Source of the DNA: Sclerotiophoma versabilis
Lineage: Eukaryota; Ascomycota; Dothideomycetes; Pleosporales; Didymellaceae
Direction of reading: 5' to 3'
NCBI GenBank assembly: GCA_012274445.1
Contig: JAAROD010000033.1
Coordinates: forward strand, 124,001 to 188,000
DNA: 64,000 nt
Shown here: in pieces, positions 32,793-44,300 of the stretch
Numbering within the stretch: the stretch's first letter is position 1
How the letters are laid out: each line of letters starts with the position of its first letter
Translations under genes and position numbers: made by a program
Notes under the pieces: generated by a model
What the model was told of the DNA's origin: nothing
Databases searched by the model: none
The model's input: only the letters and a program-made list of their open reading frames with translations

Positions 32793-35015
32793 TCACGCCT
32801 GGCCGTTTGTGCGGTGTGCTGTGATCATGTAACCAGAAGGGTGAAGGGGTGAGGTGCCAACATGTTCGACACGCTCTTCGAGGTACAGGTTGTCCAGGAG
32901 GTCGCTCGGCGCTGTACCATCTAATTGTAGTTGACCTCGAACGGTCTTTTGACGACGACTCTCGCGCTCATTCACAACATCGTGCAGTACTTTCACAGCT
33001 CCAGTCCATCCGATCTGGTTGGCGGTTGCACGGTGGTTGAACAGACGGTTGAGAAGTGGAAGCGGCAACGAGACAAGGATGCTGGACAGTGTCCTCGACA
33101 TGGGGCTAACTTGTGTGTCCTCATCCGCGGGCGCATCTCCAAAACGTATCTTGCTCAGCCGTGGGTTGTGTGTCGGCGCACGCGTCTCGGTAAGGCTGGG
33201 CAGGCGCGGGTTGTCTCGTAGCTCTGCAGCGGTTCTGTGGAAGGTGAAGTCGGTAGGGAAGTTGTAGGCAAGAAAGTCGATGGCTGAGTTCAGAAGCTCT
33301 GTAGCGAACGGATCGTGGACTTCAGCTCCTTCAGTGTTTGCTCGCGGAGTCGATCTTGCTGCGTGAAGACCGTAGTGAAGAAGTTGCTCGACTGTATCCC
33401 ATCGTGACAGCGCCTTGGCGATCTCGACACCTCGTGCTTGCATGCTGGGGATTTGCAAGACACTGCCGGCCGCGATGTAGCTTAGAAGCTGATTCATGCG
33501 CCTCTGAGCACCCGTTGTGGCCTGAGCTTGAGGTACCTCTGGCGTGCAGTGACCAAGACCGTAAAGGAAAGCCTGCATGGAGAGTAGTGGGGCTCCGTAG
33601 AGCACCTTGACGGCCTCTTGGATTGACTCGGTAGCGACGAATGGGTTGGTGGTAAGCACATCCACAAGACGGCGGGAGTCCCTGGATCGATGGGCGGGAG
33701 GAATGCTGCGGCGAAGGGCGTTGGCAATGACTGGGCTGCGGACCACTACAATCCCATGCACAGGTATGGACATGTACTGGTACTCAGGCGAGCGAACCTG
33801 CAGGACGAAGTCTGCAAACTCTGGATTGCCGAACTGCGTGGACAGGTACGAAGCAAGTTCGAATGGCGATTCGCTCATCTCCTCAGATCGAGGACCCACC
33901 CCGTTCTGTTGCGGCTGCGCATGCTGCACTTCCACCCGCTCCGCGACGGGCAGAGGCTCACCGAATTGTGATTTGCTGGGTGATTGTGAGTGCGAGGTAG
34001 CGATGCCGTTTGTCGCAAAGCGCGCGTCCTCTGGAGAGAAGTGAGTTTGGTAAGGGTCTGGATATGCGCCAGGGCCAGCGGAGAAAGGTGGCGACTGGAA
34101 CTCGCTCCCATTGCCATACATTGGCTCTGGAGGAGGAGGCATCGAGTACGGCGGGTAGAGCCAGGGAGCTCCAGCGTCCGAGGGGTGGTGCGAGTGCCCG
34201 GGGAAGAAAGAGGGAGTGAAGTCTGGCGGAGCAAAGCCGGGAGGGATACGCGGCACAGACTGTCGATGTGCGTGTCCAGCAGCTTCGTAGGCCGGAGGAG
34301 TCGCGGGCTGCGCTGGCGAGTCCTGCACGAGACTGCCCATGGGCCCATCGACACTTGGCCGCGCTGGGCGAAGGGCGTTGTCATGGTTCGCCGCAACAGG
34401 CGTGTTCATGCCACTCATGGTCGACGGGTAGAAGGGAGGTGGGAGCTCCTTCCGAAGCACTCCGTTCGTGGGCGGCTTGCTCTCGGGCTCGGTGGGCGGC
34501 GGGGCCTCGTGGACATGGTTCGGTTCGTGGATGGCTGCTGGGGCTACAGTGAGGCGGATTGGGTCAGTGACTCTGCAATGGCCGGTTGAGATTTGCAGGG
34601 TCTGAAACTCACCCTGAGTTTCGGCTACTCGCTGCACCTCTTCATCCTGCGACTTCGCCGGCGAGCTTGCCCACGCCTGCGCTTCGGCTTTGGCTTCGAA
34701 TTCGGGCTTCTCGACTGCAGTCTTGGACTCGGGGGCCAGGGCAGTCTGAACGGCTGGTGCCGGCTGTTCCTCCTCTCGCTTCTCCTCCACTGTCGGCTGT
34801 TGGGTCTGCGGCTGCGGCTGCGGCTGCGGCTGCGGCTCCGGCTCTGGCTTTGCTGGGGCCACAGCGCCCCTGTGTGGCTCTCCAGGCGTGATGGGCCTTG
34901 CGGCTGGCAGGCGGCGCGACAGACGGTGCGGGATTGCAGGCACAATGCGCGAAACTGGGCGGCGTGGCTGCTGCTTCTGCACTGGCCTGGCGGCATCAGC
35001 AGAGCTTGTGGCCAT
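32793..35015 (-). CDS. BTB/POZ-like domain protein with disordered N-terminal half
   Basis: The first true ATG is at 35015 (MATSSADAARP); the open frame upstream starts with TTG. A 69-nt stopless segment at 34544-34612 has a GTGAGT donor, CACTGACC branch and TGTAG acceptor and is probably an intron, giving 717 aa; without splicing the protein would be 740 aa. The N-terminal half is Pro/Gln/Glu-rich, with a QP repeat coded by GCTGCG repeats and a proline-rich middle. The ordered C-terminal half begins at SPFELASYLSTQFGNPEFADFVLQV, then IPVHGIVVVRSPVIANALRR, resembling a BTB fold with its D-hinge and H-x-x-x-x-x-x-S pattern, followed by BACK-like helices. Such proteins are adaptors, some for cullin-3; the role here is unknown. 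I know similar ascomycete proteins only as hypothetical. Confidence 0.75.
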   Translation of the reverse strand: MATSSADAARPVQKQQPRRPVSRIVPAIPHRLSRRLPAARPITPGEPHRGAVAPAKPEPEPQPQPQPQPQTQQPTVEEKREEEQPAPAVQTALAPESKTAVEKPEFEAKAEAQAWASSPAKSQDEEVQRVAETQGEFQTLQISTGHCRVTDPIRLTVAPAAIHEPNHVHEAPPPTEPESKPPTNGVLRKELPPPFYPSTMSGMNTPVAANHDNALRPARPSVDGPMGSLVQDSPAQPATPPAYEAAGHAHRQSVPRIPPGFAPPDFTPSFFPGHSHHPSDAGAPWLYPPYSMPPPPEPMYGNGSEFQSPPFSAGPGAYPDPYQTHFSPEDARFATNGIATSHSQSPSKSQFGEPLPVAERVEVQHAQPQQNGVGPRSEEMSESPFELASYLSTQFGNPEFADFVLQVRSPEYQYMSIPVHGIVVVRSPVIANALRRSIPPAHRSRDSRRLVDVLTTNPFVATESIQEAVKVLYGAPLLSMQAFLYGLGHCTPEVPQAQATTGAQRRMNQLLSYIAAGSVLQIPSMQARGVEIAKALSRWDTVEQLLHYGLHAARSTPRANTEGAEVHDPFATELLNSAIDFLAYNFPTDFTFHRTAAELRDNPRLPSLTETRAPTHNPRLSKIRFGDAPADEDTQVSPMSRTLSSILVSLPLPLLNRLFNHRATANQIGWTGAVKVLHDVVNERESRRQKTVRGQLQLDGTAPSDLLDNLYLEERVEHVGTSPLHPSGYMITAHRTNGQA

Positions 35016-35956
35016 GGCGTTCGGTGTTGTACAGTCGAGGGGGCGTCTGGAAATAGCGACTCCAAGATAATTGCGGATCAACGGGCTTGCCAATTATCCT
35101 GGAGCGCCGTGGGGTCGTAGAGGGCGGCGAGTTATCGAGCGGTGGGGTGCGTCGGAGCGCAAGTGCAGTTTGGAACATTCAACACATGTGGGGAATAAAT
35201 CTGCGCTATGACATGCAACCGTAGCGCAGCTGTTTACTAAGCAGCTTCTCTCACCTTGACGCAACCTCATCGCCGACGAGCTTGCACAGCCAATGCCTGT
35301 TGCCATGTCAGCGCGGTTGGTGCAACACGTCCCTGCCACACCCCCTCTGCGTGCTATCTGCCACCACGTCGCCCATCGCACATGCCTCTCTGCACCCAAT
35401 AGCCCTGCTGGCAGGGACCACGACGCGCCTGCAAGATGAGACGTCGTTGGCCCTACTAGACGCCAGCGATGGGAGATGGGAGAGCCGTCTCCGTGTGAAG
35501 AGGATGCTGATGTCCTGGCTTCACCAGGCTTGATGGACACGGCAACTGCCGTTGTCGACCGCGCCTGCCTTGTAGAAAGTGCACCGCAAGGAGGCAGCAA
35601 GAGCCCGACTTTGTCAGCAGACAGTCGTACGCCTTGGCTGCGTCAACGGCAAGACTGCTCGTCTGGTCTGCAACTTCTCTCAACTTGGCATTTGCTGGCT
35701 GCGCTCGCTCTGAGGACGCACTCGTCCTCGTTCCTGCCTCCATCCATCCCACCCTCCGTCGCCCTTCCCAGACGTCCAGACAGCAACATGTCAGCACGTG
35801 GTCAAGATGTCGACACGCCTACCTTCCCAGTACATGTCCATGTCCATGTTATCGCCCCCTCTTCCTCACGTTCCACTATCTACCCTAGAGCTACAACCAC
35901 ATCTCTCTCTTTCCTAGTGCTCCTAACACACATTCCCTACCCTTGCACACCCGACT
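35016..35956. other. Divergent promoter region
   Basis: Lies between the start of the BTB-like gene and the start of the disordered-protein gene at 35957. An open frame at 35476-36051 has low-complexity leader-like composition and overlaps the real exon in another frame. Confidence 0.5.
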
Positions 35957-38200
35957 ATGGACTTGAGACAGCCACGAACCTCATGCAATACTGGACTGCC
36001 CATTCGAAGACCCTCTCCAGCGCGAACGCTGAAACACAACCGCTGCTTTGAGTGCCACCTGGGCACTCCACCCGACAACCAGCACGCTACTTGTCTCCAC
36101 CAGAACGAGTTTTCGCCTACGCGTAGGTTAAGGCACTGGTATGAGCTTGTAGTGCCGCGCTAAACCTGCGCAGCGAACCGCTTCAGCATACTGGCCACTC
36201 TCAGTCCGCGTCCAGAGAGCGAGTGCGCTTTCGATTTCCTCCCAACTTCGAGATCAAGCACCAAAAGACGTGGCAAACGGGGCGGTAAGCAGCGGAGACT
36301 CAAACATGCTCTGAAGAAGACACGCGAAGAGCTCAAGGCGGATGGTCTGGATAAGCTCTGCGACCGCCTTACTGCGCTATGTCTGGACGACAATACGCCA
36401 CAGGCAATATTGCAGACCTCTGACCACGAAGCGCGACACAGCACAACAAGCGGATGCTCTACATCTAGTCTGGATGCTATCAGGCATCATTGGGCTCCCC
36501 AGTTTCGTCCAAACACGCTACCAACATCAAAACCCATCATCGCCGAGCCGGCAAACGTACAGCTAACGAGCCTGCCGTCAAAGCTGGCTCAGGGCTCATC
36601 GGTTGAGGACTCTCCGATTGATGTCCTGCCAAGTACTCGAACAATCAACCCGCGGTTTCCCCTGCCAGCCTTCCTAGGGGACATCGCATCCCCAGCCGAT
36701 TGCGCAGGATATTGGCCACCGAGAACTTCAGTACCTGAGCTAGCCCCCCCTCCACAGACAGCCGAACAATCCTATCCATCGACTGCTGCTCTGTCTGTAA
36801 CGGCAGCACAGTCTACAGCTGCTGCTGCTGCGCGCTGCGCCCTTGTTATGCACCAGAACATCATGACCCCATCAAGCAATGCAGCAAGGACGCGTCGGGC
36901 TGTCCCAACGACATCGTCGTTGTCAGACAACACCGTGTTCAATGACGAACGTTCCCCTGCGTTTGGTATCTCTCCATTCACACGATCTACGCTATCGGTG
37001 CATACAAGTTCACCCACTCTTGCTATACCACCGGCACCAGGGACAGAATCTGCTATGCCAGCTTTCCCGCAATCAAAATCATTTTTATCAGACACGCTAA
37101 CCGCAGTGCCCATTCCTTCCAGGCCAGTTACCACCTCGATGAGCCCGCCACCGCTGCCAATGTTGCAGCAATCCTCGACAACTAGTCTATCACGACCGCC
37201 TGCTCCGCAAAGGTCGCCCTGCCGCTGGCAAAAAGTGTCTGAAGGAATCACTGTCTTCCATTCTCCGCCGTTGGAATTGATCACTGCGCCGGTTACGTCT
37301 CCATACCCATTCGTGTACCCACCATGTCTGTGGAGGCCGACAACTGTGTCCAAAGACCTGTTCAAAAACACGGCTACCATGCCAAGCATGCTAAGAAGGA
37401 AGCTTTCTTTGAGCCCTCCCTCTCCGAGAACCCAGAAGGAGCTAGAAGCGTTCCTAGATATGGGCCATGCCCATGACTGCTGGTGTTCCAGCTCTAAGCA
37501 CCCAGACCAAAAATATGGCATGATCACTACCGACACGGCTACCGAGGAACTACGTGCTGAGATAGCTATAACAGACCGCATGAGCAGCTTGCGTGCATTG
37601 GACTCAGATGTACCGCCAAGCATTACGCAAGCGCCTTGCACTTTTGCATACTCCAGCGACGTAATTGACAGCAAATCACCTGATAGTGATATTGTACTGA
37701 TATCGCCCTACTCAGAGGGTAGTAACTCCGCATTTGAGGAGCTCGGCATTACCGGCGGACAGCCTGTCGATTCGGATGACGAAGAATGGATTGCAATATC
37801 CCCTCGTTTACGTCCAATAGCCTCCTGGACAGTTTCGGACGCTTCTGTGCAGACCTCAAACGCTGCTCTTGTTGTCGCTTCACTCCCTGCTGCTCTCCCC
37901 TCACCTCCACAGACCCCTCTCACTTCGGCATACCAAGCACAGGCCTCAGACACCGAGAGCGAGACAGAACAGGGTGACTTCCGCTCCTGGAACGAATCTC
38001 CCGTGCAGTCTGTGCAATCTATAAAAGAGGAAATGTGGGACTTGAAAGTGCAGCCTGGGGTTGTGTATACGAGTGCTGTGGAATCGTCAACGCTGCGAGA
38101 ATCAATAAAGACCAACGCAACAAGGAAGGAGCCGAGTGTGAGCTATGATGGGGGGTGGGGTGGTAAGGTGTGGGACGGGGTTACGGATTGGTTCACGTGA
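35957..38200 (+). CDS. Disordered protein with Cys/His N-terminus, function unknown
   Basis: Two exons, 35957-36122 and 36174-38200, give 730 aa; the 51-nt intron has GTAGGT donor, GCTAAAC branch and GCGCAG acceptor. The second exon's frame is open upstream of its first ATG and contains a basic helical block (STKRRGKRGGKQRRLKHALKKTREELKADGLDKLCDRL), which supports the splice model. The first exon has a Cys/His cluster (HNRCFECHLGTPPDNQHATC) that could bind zinc. The rest is Ser/Thr/Pro-rich, with ordered-looking patches KELEAFLDMGHAHDCWC, DSDDEEWIAISPRLRPIASW and the C-terminal GGWGGKVWDGVTDWFT. I do not recognise the family. It ends 172 bp from the stop of SLH1, which is on the other strand. 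Confidence 0.7.
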
Positions 38201-38372
38201 ATATTGCTGGACTTGTGCGCTGCACATTGGATAACGGTGGGTTATGCAAGGCAACGGTGGAGATAGGTAGGGCACTAGTTTGACGGATACAAAGCATTCG
38301 TAGAGTAGGGTACACACGGTGTCTACTATAACCTATAAGACGTTCTACGCTGCAATACCCCCCACAGCGCTT

Positions 38373-41300
38373 CTACAAGTTGTCGTTGTCCCACACGCCA
38401 GCACCGCCTTCCTTCTTCTTCCCACCATCGTCCACAACAGGCGCCATGGGGATCTCAACTCTTTCAATACTCCACTTCATACCGATGTACGCGTCACTGT
38501 ACACACTGACGTCGATCTTCTTGCCCTGCGCCTCAGGCGGTAGGGATACCTTGGCCGAAGCATGCAATTTGAATCCGCCAGCACCAGGACCGGCACCGGC
38601 ATCCGCACCACCATCAGTAATCTGCATCTGCATCTGTCCCCCTCTACCACCCCGACCCCGACCCTGACTCTGACCTTGACCTCGACCTCGTCCTCGTCCA
38701 GCGGCCCCCGAGCGCTTGGGATCCACCCAGTTGACGCGCTTCAACGCCACGATCTCATCAGTGCCGCTGTACGTGAGCACAAGGAAGAAGCCTTCCGTCT
38801 GCGGCTTGGGGTAGCGCGGGGCGTAGATCCTAACGCCGCCGTTTTGCAGGCGCGCCTGGTTTTGGCGCGTCAAGTTGATGCTGAAGGAGACGGCGTTGTA
38901 GGGGCCCAGGGCGAGCGAGACGATAGGCAATCGGGCTAGGGGTTCGGCGGCGCGCTTGAGCTGTGAGCCTGGGACGGCGGCGAAGCGGAGTGCTTTCTCG
39001 AGCTGCGGTGGGGCGAGCGTGGTTGCTTCGACGAGAGAGCGGGGCGTGGCGCGCGGGTGCTCGAGGCGGGTTTTCTCGTCCGAGGGCGAGATGTTGGGGA
39101 GGATGCTGAGTGGGCCGTCGTCGGGCCAGCGCGCGGACTTGATGCATGCGAGGAGGGTGATCATCTGCGTGCAGGAACTTGCGTAGCCGAGCTCAGTGAG
39201 TACGTCGATGGAGGCTTGCACGATTCGGATGGACTGGTCGAGGACCGAGTTTAGATCGCCTACGTAGTCGCTGATGGGAAGGTCGATGCGGCTGAAGTGC
39301 GCTTGCAGCAGCAGGAATGACTTTACGTGCGGATCCCACATCGGTAGACCGAAGTGGTCTGCGCTCAGCGGCAGGGCCTTGGAGAGCTCGGCGTTGATGA
39401 GGTCCTCGTTGTGCCGGACAGGGAGCTCATCGTACTCGGTTGCGTGCGAGATCCAGGTCAGGGCGTCGAGGAAGGTGGCGTCACGCTCTGCGTGGGCGAC
39501 GAGGTAGCGAATGGTCTTGTGCGAGAGGTAGTAGTACGACATGATCTTGCCGAGGGGCGTGGAGTCGACTTCACCCGTGGGCTCGACAAGTGCGCAAGAC
39601 GAGTCGTGCAGTTCTTTGAGGGAAGTCTCAACCAGGTCCACCATGTAGTCGTTTGCCATAGTCTGGGCGGCGATGGTGTTGTGCTCTTCGGCGGAAATCT
39701 CAAGGCCATAGAATGACGGGTTCTTGTGTAAACGGCGGAAGAAGAATGTCCATGTCAGGTAGTCGAGGGCGTCTTGTTTCGTGCCGATGGTACCAGCCGA
39801 GATTTCGGCACCCAAGTGGTTGTCCAGGACCTTGTGTAGGGAGGATTCGACAGGGAAACCCGTGTGCAGGAAGTGCTTGTAGAACTCCTTCTTCGCATCT
39901 TGTGTGAAGATGCGTGCGATTCCTGACGAATCGAACTGAGGACGCCCAGCACGACCCAACATCTGCAGTACATCTGTCAGGTCCATGTCTTTGTAGCCTT
40001 CTGACTTGGCATCGAAGAACTGGGTTCCCTTTACAACAACGAGATGGGCTGGCAAGTTGACACCCCAAGCTAGGGTACTGGTAGCGACGAGGATCTGAAT
40101 CTTGTTATTTGCGAACAGCTCTTCGGATAACGAGCGATCAGTCTCGACGAGACCGGCATGATGAAGTCCGATGCCAAAGCTCAGCGCTTCCTTCAATGCA
40201 TCGTCCTTGACTCGCTCAAGGTTGAGAGCAAGATCCTCTTCAGACATACGAAGGAAACGTCGAGGGTTGTCTTCCATGCCACAGAAGTTGATGAGGTCAC
40301 GGGCAGTCAGGCGTGTCTGACGACGCGATGCCACGAACACTATGACTGGCTTCTCTGGCGAGTGCTGCTTGATAGCGAGGAACGTAGGTCTGTTCATTGA
40401 CTGCATGAGCGGACAGAAACCTCGCTGTTCGGGGAAGCCATCAATGAAGATCTCCAGCGGCACCGGACGGACCGAGTGACGGAAGTTGAAAAGGCCTTCT
40501 TTGACACCAAGCCAGTTGCCAAGGTCTGACGCGTTCGCGCAAGCGGTTGACATTCCGAGAAGGCGTATAGAACCATCCTTCTTCTGTGAGGCGATGTAGT
40601 TCATACGAGACACAATGATCTCGAGAATGGGACCACGATCGCCACCAAGCAAGTGGATCTCATCAATAATGACTAGACTGACTTGACGGACATAGCCACG
40701 AGTCTGCCAGCTACGACTGATACCGTCCCACTTCTCAGGAGTTGTGATGATGATGTCTGCGTCGCGAATTGTGCGGGTATCCGGCGTATTGTCACCAGTC
40801 AACTCGACAAGCTTGAGCCCCATTGGTCCCGCGAGACGCTTGCCCCAGTCCTGCACTCGCTCTCGAACGAGCGCTTTCATAGGTGCGATGTAGACAACTT
40901 TTGAGCCAGGCTTTTCCCTGAATGCCCACCACATGGCGAGCTCAGCTGCCACAGTCTTACCACTACCTGTAGGTGATCCGAGGAGCACGTTCGCTGGAGT
41001 GTGATATAGGCAGTGGAAAATCTGAGTCTGCATAGGGTTGAAGTACTGAAAGCGCTGAGCATATAGCTCTTCAAGAAGTGGGTTCTTCAGAGCTGCAACG
41101 GGCAGAGGCTGCAGGTCGAGCAGATCGGTATAGACACTCTCAGTGTCTGGTCGGATGAGATGCTGGAAGGAGATGGGATGCACAGTTTCTGAACCCAGCC
41201 AGCGATCAGAAACAGCACGTACATAGATTTGCGTTGGCAGTGGATCTGTAAGTGGAATCGTGAAGTTCAGCTCGTGGTCATCATAGAGCTTCTTACGAGA

Positions 41301-44300
41301 CAAGATGAAGTATTCGTAATGGTAAATCTCTGATGTTTCCGAGTTCTCGACCCAGATCCAGAACGACTCTGACGTGCCGTGGTGTCGGTCGTTCCACCTG
41401 AATTCTGGCGTGAGCCACAATCGGATGCGCAGAACGTCGCGGTTCAGAGGCGCGATCTCGGATTCGATACCAAGCGTTGGGAAGTTGTCCAGTAGCTTGG
41501 ATATGACTCCGCCCATCTTGGTGTTGTGCACAAGATCACCAATCTCCCGTGGCTCCATATCGCGCAACGCCTCAATGGATGGATATCTCTGGTCAAGCGC
41601 TCTCAACACTGGCTGGGGCAAATCGAACTGATGCAGCGGATGCTCAATGGACCACACCTGGCGTTCGATTGACTGGCAAAGGCTCAGTAAAACTAGACAT
41701 TGATAGCCCCAGCGCCTATTAAGCGCTATCATGAACAATGCTCTAGCAATACGCGAAGCGTTCTGCGTGATGTAGTTGGTATCCGAGACAAGCGTAAAGT
41801 CATCCAGCCGCGCTCTCGAGATGTGGGCCTGCAGTAGGTAGTTTGTCTTGCCGTGAGCTGTTGCGTATCCACCTTTGACTTCGGTGATCACATAGCCTTC
41901 CTCCTTGAGTGCCGAGAGCTCCTTCTCTTCGGTCTCGCGAGACTGCACTTGATCGAACTCGCCGCTCATACTAACCATGGCCAGAGCATCAGCATCTGTG
42001 CTTCGTGGGCGCATCATAGCGTTGAAGATCTCGATACTAGACTGCTGGACGTAGAACTGACTGGCAATGCGACCGACGTCCTTGGAGCGGAGGTCTTCTG
42101 TAGTCTCATTGAAGATGATCATCTGACTCTTTTGCAGGACACGGGCAGCATCGATGATAAGCTTGCGTCTCCTTCCTACAAGGTGTGGGTCATCTCTAAT
42201 TTCGGCCCACTCGATACCGTAGAGCAATGGACTCTTCTTCATCCTCACAAACAGATAGGAGTATCCAAGCCATTGCACGGCCTCCGACACTGTGGTGACT
42301 GTACCAAGCGAGATCTCAGCATTGAGATTGTCGACAAGTTTTGATGAAAATCTCGACTCGATTGGCTGCTGCTCTGTAATAGCTCGCATGTAGTGATCCA
42401 GGCGATCGTGTGTTGTGCAAATGAAGCCAATACCCGTGTCTTGGAATTGAGGTCGACCAGCACGACCGAAGATCTGCAAAACATCCAGGATACCCAGATC
42501 TGTAAACTTACCCTCCTGTGCGTTGTACACTTGCGTGCCCTTGATCAGGACCGCAGCAGCAGGCAAGTTAACACCCCAGGCTAGAGTTGCAGTACAGCAA
42601 AGAACCCTGATAACACCCTCGGCAAAGAGGCGCTCAACTAGATTACGGTCTGAGCGAGGCATACCGGCATGATGAGTGCCCATGCCTTTCCCGAGAAGCT
42701 CACGCAGCTCTCGTCCCTTGGACTGCTTCATGTCGCGAACAGCAGCGTCGTACTTGGGGTGATCTGTCGGGTCAAAGAGATCGGCGCACTGGTCGTCCAT
42801 AGCTTGGTCGAAGAGTCTTCTTGCCGTCTTGACGGTGTCTTTCCGGGAGTGTACGAAGACCATGATCTGGTGGCCTCTCTCCAGCATTTGCTTCACCTTG
42901 TCGAAGGCTACCTGTTCCAGGTTCTCTCGCGACTTCATTGTACCAGGCTTACCCTTTGCGCCAATGAAGTGCTGCTCAAGTGGAACTGGACGGAAGGAAG
43001 CATCGAAGTAGAACATACCCGCCATCTTGTTTACGCGGAGGAAGTCTGCGACATCGACGTAGTTGGGGAGTGTGGCGGATAAACCGACGATACGAATGAG
43101 AGACTGTGTGCTCTCGACCTGTCTCTGTGTCCTTGCCACCAAACTTTCCAAGACGGCACCACGCTCGTCGTGCAGCATGTGGACCTCGTCAATAATGAGT
43201 AGCCTTACCTTCTGTACAAGCTCGGTATCTCCCGTGCTCTTTCTTGTGACAACATCCCATTTCTCTGGTGTTGTGACAATGATTTGTGTGTCCAGAATCT
43301 CAGCTTTGGTGAGATGCATATCTCCGGTCAACTCGCGTGCCTTGATACCCAGCCAGGCCAGGCGCTTTCCAAGCTTCTCAGTAACCTCAGCAGCAAGCGC
43401 CTTCATAGGCGCTACGTAAATAATCTTGAAGTCTTCCATCATGACGGTGAAGTCGGTGGCTTCAGGCTCTTCTATCGGATTGGGTACAATATTTTTTCCA
43501 ATGGTGTTGAGAATGGTCAGCATCGCTGCGTCTGTTTTACCAGCACCAGTAGGTGCGCAGACGAGCATGTTCTCACTCGTCTTGTACGCAACTGGATACA
43601 CCAAGCTTTGCATGCGATTGAGAGATTTATAGCCTTTGAAAGTCCGCTGGCACAGACCGTCCAATTCGCTGATCTCGACGAGCCTTCGACCAGCTCCGAT
43701 GGTCCCTACCGGCATGGCAGGGATTTCATATTCCTCGTAGAGATTGTCATCGTGATGCTTGTGATTCGTGGGAAGTGCGTATTTTTTGCCGTAGGCGGAA
43801 AGTTTGTTGCCGGCCGAGTAAGTCTGATAGACGTGAGGATATTGTTGCCCGGTGCGATCAACTGCAGAAGCGAGTGAAGCGTTCTTATGCTCCCAATCCT
43901 GCCTGCGCAATGCTTCTTCGCGCTCTGCTCGAGTCATAAGACGTCCCGAAATGCCGCTGTCCTCTCCTGGTTTCGGCTCAAGCAATGACCGGGTGATGTC
44001 CTTGCGATGTGAGATGAGGTCGGTGACCAAATCTAGCTCTTCGTAGCCCACGATGTCTGCCAGCATCATCTGTAGCTCTTCGTTATTGCTGTCACTGCTC
44101 AGAATAGCCAAGATCTGGTCTTTCAGTGCGCCTGCATCAAGGCCGGAACTTCTTTGAGCGACGCCCTCGCACTTCTTGGTGAGCCATCGCTGGTCGTAGG
44201 CGCTGCTTCCACTCGAGCTGTCCTGGACTTGTTCGAGGTGGTCGCTGCTGTATTCATCCTCGTATTCGTCGCTGATGATGTCCCAGATGTCCTCTCCGCT

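Noticed and set aside
35476..36051. 191-codon open frame
   Set aside because: Overlaps the true first exon at 35957 in another frame and has leader-like low complexity.
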